Assembly: GCA_026193295.1 (NCBI GenBank)
Contig: JAPHSB010000202.1
Location: 1 to 9,682 of the forward strand
Source: Lysobacterales bacterium
GTDB lineage: Bacteria; Pseudomonadota; Gammaproteobacteria; Xanthomonadales; SZUA-36
Direction of reading: 5' to 3'
Length of the DNA: 9,682 nt
The position numbers and the translations under genes are program-made. The notes beneath the pieces are model-generated. The model saw only the letters and a program-made list of their open reading frames with translations, was not told where the DNA came from and ran no database searches. How positions within the stretch are numbered: position 1 is the stretch's first letter; each line of letters starts with the position of its first letter. This document shows, in pieces, positions 7,159 to 9,682 of this stretch.

Positions 7159-7665
7159 TCAGACATTGAACGCACCTTTGATGGCGCTGTGTTTTTGAAC
7201 GGCAATCCGCACGCAATCAGCGAGTTGCTTTTTTTCATCGATCGTCAGGAACCGCCCCAATTCGATCTTTTTGCCCCGGGATCTCAGGATCACGCGCGGT
7301 CCGTACCAGGCAACTTCGGGCCGTTCCAGTTCAACCACGGCCCAGGCGGCCTCCAACCGGCAATGATCCCGCCGCTTGTGCCGCTGGCGTGTCACTTCGA
7401 TCCACTCCGGGCCGATAGTGAGAAGCTCCGACACCCAGGCCCGTTCCCAGGCCCTGACCAGGATCCAGACCACCAGCGTGAGCTGGATGACCGCGATCAG
7501 CAGCACGGGCCAGAAGCCCTGCCAGGCCAACAATCCCGCCAGGCCCAGGGTAACCGCAGTCAGCGCCAGCAACAGGGAGATCAGCCCGCCGGCATCCAGG
7601 GAGAAATTGCCCCTCGCCATGATGCGCTCGGCAGAGCCGTCAGGACTGTGTGATACCACGACCAT
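7159..7665 (-). CDS. DUF2244 membrane protein, first gene of the cox operon
   Basis: A 168-residue protein of unknown function resembling the DUF2244 family. Two adjacent hydrophobic helices (about 25-47 and 51-72) are followed by a soluble domain with LLTIGPEWIEVTR, a basic RQRHKRRDHCRLEAAWAVVEL stretch and the ending GRFLTIDEKKQLADCVRIAVQ. The W...VILRSRGKKIELGRFL pattern and two-helix plan are what I associate with the family. The start is uncertain. I chose ATG 7665, since the best promoter for the operon predicts transcription from about 7708, which rules out the longer reading from 7707. A GGGGAA lies about 5 bases before this ATG. An internal ATG at residue 16 is the other option. It is 14 bases before coxB and so is cotranscribed with it. 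Its place at the head of the operon suggests a role in oxidase production or assembly, but that is inference. Confidence 0.85.
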   Translation of the reverse strand: MVVVSHSPDGSAERIMARGNFSLDAGGLISLLLALTAVTLGLAGLLAWQGFWPVLLIAVIQLTLVVWILVRAWERAWVSELLTIGPEWIEVTRQRHKRRDHCRLEAAWAVVELERPEVAWYGPRVILRSRGKKIELGRFLTIDEKKQLADCVRIAVQKHSAIKGAFNV

Positions 7666-7714
7666 CGGTTCCCCGCGCCTGTGCCCGCTTCCGGGCGAAC
7701 TCGCCAAGCCGCCA

Positions 7715-7744
7715 ATTGTATCCGCGCATTCGCTGCATGGGCAA
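7715..7744 (-). promoter_or_regulatory. Probable promoter of the cox structural operon
   Basis: On the minus strand, TTGCCC (7744-7739) and TACAAT (7720-7715) are separated by 18 bases, matching the sigma-70 boxes at 4 of 6 and 5 of 6. The predicted start near 7708 leaves a leader of about 43 bases to the chosen DUF2244 ATG. It is the best candidate in the divergent region. Confidence 0.5.
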
Positions 7745-7772
7745 GAAAAGCCTGATATTTTTCGCGCCGTGT

Positions 7773-7800
7773 TTCACTGGATGCGGGTGGGGGTTAAACT
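7773..7800 (+). promoter_or_regulatory. Possible putA promoter
   Basis: On the plus strand, TTCACT (7773-7778) and TAAACT (7795-7800) are separated by 16 bases, each matching 4 of 6 consensus bases. A start near 7807 would give a leader of about 78 bases. The match is modest, and the spacer is G-rich (GGGTGGGGG). The region 7666-7884 contains no gene that I can support. Confidence 0.3.
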
Positions 7801-7869
7801 GGCGGCGCAGGAACATCCAGCATCAGACCGACAGCCGCGCGGCATTGCACGCGGCCCGATTCGCCAGCC

Positions 7870-7875
7870 GGGGAG
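7870..7875 (+). promoter_or_regulatory. Ribosome binding site setting the putA GTG start
   Basis: GGGGAG lies 9 bases before GTG 7885. There is no ATG in frame between the upstream stop (7795-7797) and this point, so the site decides the start. Confidence 0.65.
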
Positions 7876-7884
7876 TATCGTTCG

Positions 7885-9682
7885 GTGATTGACCAGCAGG
7901 TCCATGACTTTCTGACATCAGGTTCCGTACCGCGCGACCCCCTGCGTGACGCAATCGATCGCCTCTACCACGCCGATGAGGCTGAAGTGGTGCGGAGCCT
8001 GCTGTCCGAAGCACGCCTCGAGCCGGCGGCACAGGCCCGTGTCGACCAGCGGGCCCGGTCGCTGGTGCAGGCCGTGCGCGACCGCAAGGCGGAACAGGGC
8101 TTGATGGAAGCCTTCATGCAGGAGTATGACCTGTCCTCGGAGGAGGGCGTGGTCCTGATGTGCCTGGCCGAAGCGTTGCTGCGTATTCCTGATGACGATA
8201 CCGCCGAGAAACTGATCGCCGACAAACTGGGGGATGCGGATTGGGAATCCCACCTCGGGAAAAGTTCCTCGGTCCTGGTCAACGCGTCTACCTGGGGGCT
8301 GATGCTGACCGGCAAGCTGATTGCGCTGTCCGACAGCACCCAGTCCAATTTCCGAACGACGCTGAAGCGGCTGATCAACCGCAGCGGCGAGCCCATGGTG
8401 CGCACGGCCATACGGCAGGCAATGCGCATCATGGGACACCAGTACGTGATGGGCCGAACGATCGAGGATGCGATCGAGCGTTCGCTGAACAAGAAGAACA
8501 AAACCTTTCGTTATTCCTTCGACATGCTCGGGGAAGCCGCGCTTACCCGGGCGGATTCCGATCGCTACCTGCAGGCCTACCGTGAGGCCATCACGGCGCT
8601 CGGCAGCCGTCAGCGCCCGGACGACATCTTTGCGGCCCCCAGCATCTCGGTAAAGCTTTCTGCCCTGCATCCGCGTTTCGAGCAGGGCCAGCGCCGCCGC
8701 GTGCTTCGTGAACTGACCCCGCGATTGCTGGAGTTGGCGCAGTTGGCCATGGCCAACCGCATGGCCCTGACGGTCGACACCGAGGAGGCCGACCGCCTGA
8801 TGCTGACGCTGGACGTGTTCGACGCCGTACTCAGGGAGGCCGACCTGGCCGGATGGAACGGTTTCGGGCTGGCGCTGCAGACCTATCAGAAACGTGCCTC
8901 GGCGGTCATCGAATGGCTGGCTGAACTGTCGCGCCAGACGGGACAGCGCATCCCGGTCCGCCTGGTCAAGGGAGCTTATTGGGACAGCGAGATCAAGCAT
9001 GCGCAGGTGGAAGGGTATGCGGGCTACCCGGTGTTCACCCGCAAGGCCAATACCGACATTTCCTACATTGCCTGCGCAAAGAAAGTCCTGGCCAACCGGC
9101 AGGCCTTTTATCCCCAGTTCGCCACCCATAACGCGCACACGATCGCGGTCGTGGCCGAACTGGCGGGCGACCGGCTGGATTACGAATTCCAGCGCCTCCA
9201 CGGGATGGGCGAAGACCTTTACGGCGTTGTCATGAGCCAGCCCGATTTTCACCATGCCTGCCGGGTCTATGCGCCGGTCGGAGAGCATGAGGACCTGCTG
9301 CCGTACCTGGTGAGGCGCTTGCTGGAGAATGGCTCGAACACTTCGTTCGTCAACCGCATCGTCGACGAGGAACTGCCCGTGTCGGAGGTCGTCCGCGACC
9401 CCATCCAGCAGGTAGCGGCGGCCGACCCGGTTGCCCATCCCGCCATTCCGTTGCCGCGAAACCTGTATGGATCCGAGCGCGTCAACTCGGCGGGCGTCAA
9501 TCTCGACAACGGCACCGACGTCCTGGCCCTCGCCGCCCGCATGCAGGAATTCGCGCGGAGCCGCTGGGACGTCGAACCCATCCTGGCCAGCGGCCTGTCG
9601 AAAAACGACGGCGGACGACACGACAACATCAATCCGGCCCGCCGCTCCGATGTCGTGGGAGAGGTGCGTCGGACCAGCCTCG
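7885..9682 (+). CDS. putA: Bifunctional proline dehydrogenase / P5C dehydrogenase (PutA), 3' end outside window
   Basis: PutA oxidises proline to pyrroline-5-carboxylate with FAD, passing electrons to the quinone pool, and then to glutamate with NAD+. The window holds 599 residues. An alpha-helical arm fills roughly 1-170. The PRODH barrel follows with RYSFDMLGEAA (209-219), SVKLSALHPR (255-264, containing the active-site Lys), TVDTEEADRL, RLVKGAYWDSE (359-369), ATHNAHT (413-419), and the proline carboxylate-binding Arg pair R477/R478 in RRLLENGSNTSFV. From about 520 (NLYGSERVNSAG) the aldehyde dehydrogenase domain begins and is cut by the edge. No ribbon-helix-helix domain precedes it: an in-frame stop at 7795-7797 leaves at most 29 extra residues, which do not look like one. 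The start is GTG 7885, with GGGGAG at 7870-7875, 9 bases upstream. It is transcribed away from the cox operon. Confidence 0.96.
   Translation, partial: MIDQQVHDFLTSGSVPRDPLRDAIDRLYHADEAEVVRSLLSEARLEPAAQARVDQRARSLVQAVRDRKAEQGLMEAFMQEYDLSSEEGVVLMCLAEALLRIPDDDTAEKLIADKLGDADWESHLGKSSSVLVNASTWGLMLTGKLIALSDSTQSNFRTTLKRLINRSGEPMVRTAIRQAMRIMGHQYVMGRTIEDAIERSLNKKNKTFRYSFDMLGEAALTRADSDRYLQAYREAITALGSRQRPDDIFAAPSISVKLSALHPRFEQGQRRRVLRELTPRLLELAQLAMANRMALTVDTEEADRLMLTLDVFDAVLREADLAGWNGFGLALQTYQKRASAVIEWLAELSRQTGQRIPVRLVKGAYWDSEIKHAQVEGYAGYPVFTRKANTDISYIACAKKVLANRQAFYPQFATHNAHTIAVVAELAGDRLDYEFQRLHGMGEDLYGVVMSQPDFHHACRVYAPVGEHEDLLPYLVRRLLENGSNTSFVNRIVDEELPVSEVVRDPIQQVAAADPVAHPAIPLPRNLYGSERVNSAGVNLDNGTDVLALAARMQEFARSRWDVEPILASGLSKNDGGRHDNINPARRSDVVGEVRRTSL

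Noticed and set aside
7666..7707. Extended N-terminus of the DUF2244 protein starting at 7707
   Set aside because: The likely -10 box at 7715-7720 puts the transcript start near 7708, leaving no room for a ribosome binding site before that codon.
7918..9621. Minus-strand open frame of 567 codons opposite putA
   Set aside because: The plus strand carries an uninterrupted PutA with all PRODH motifs. The antisense frame arises from the GC-rich third-position pattern and has no motif of its own.
1..9682. Search for CRISPR arrays, tRNA, insertion sequences, long direct repeats or toxin/defence genes
   Set aside because: Nearly the whole window is filled by respiratory and proline-catabolism genes with short gaps. 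I saw no repeated units or RNA gene signatures.

Overview
This window looks like chromosome from a GC-rich gammaproteobacterium. The basis is gene order: coxB, coxA, a small membrane protein, ctaG, coxC, DUF2909, SURF1, a Sco-like protein and ctaA follow the cytochrome c oxidase locus I recall from Pseudomonas and relatives. Genus cannot be assigned by eye. I see no mobile element, CRISPR array, tRNA or rRNA.

Layout. From about 7708 leftward on the minus strand lies the structural operon: a DUF2244 membrane protein, coxB with a fused C-terminal cytochrome c domain (caa3-type), coxA, a 42-residue single-span protein, the CuB chaperone ctaG (COX11) and coxC. Gaps are 3 to 18 bases. It ends at a hairpin at 2642-2663. 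Facing it on the plus strand is a short twin-transmembrane DUF2909 gene (2380-2637), which shares that hairpin as a convergent terminator. Left of it a second minus-strand operon begins: SURF1, a Sco-like thioredoxin-fold protein and heme A synthase ctaA. These are joined by 4-base start/stop overlaps, and ctaA runs off the left edge. By analogy ctaB (heme O synthase) and a true sco gene may follow outside the window.

Right of the cox operon, across a 219-base divergent intergenic region, putA starts on the plus strand and runs off the right edge. It encodes a proline dehydrogenase/P5C dehydrogenase without the N-terminal ribbon-helix-helix DNA-binding domain.

How they work together: CoxA, CoxB and CoxC form the proton-pumping oxidase. 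CoxB takes electrons through its own heme c and CuA. CtaG builds CuB, the Sco-like protein is a candidate copper or thiol factor, CtaA makes heme A, and SURF1 helps its insertion. PutA feeds electrons into the quinone pool upstream of this chain. The locus is largely a well-known one. The least described parts are the Sco-like protein lacking the expected His, the inverted DUF2909 gene, the DUF2244 leader gene and the 42-residue protein.
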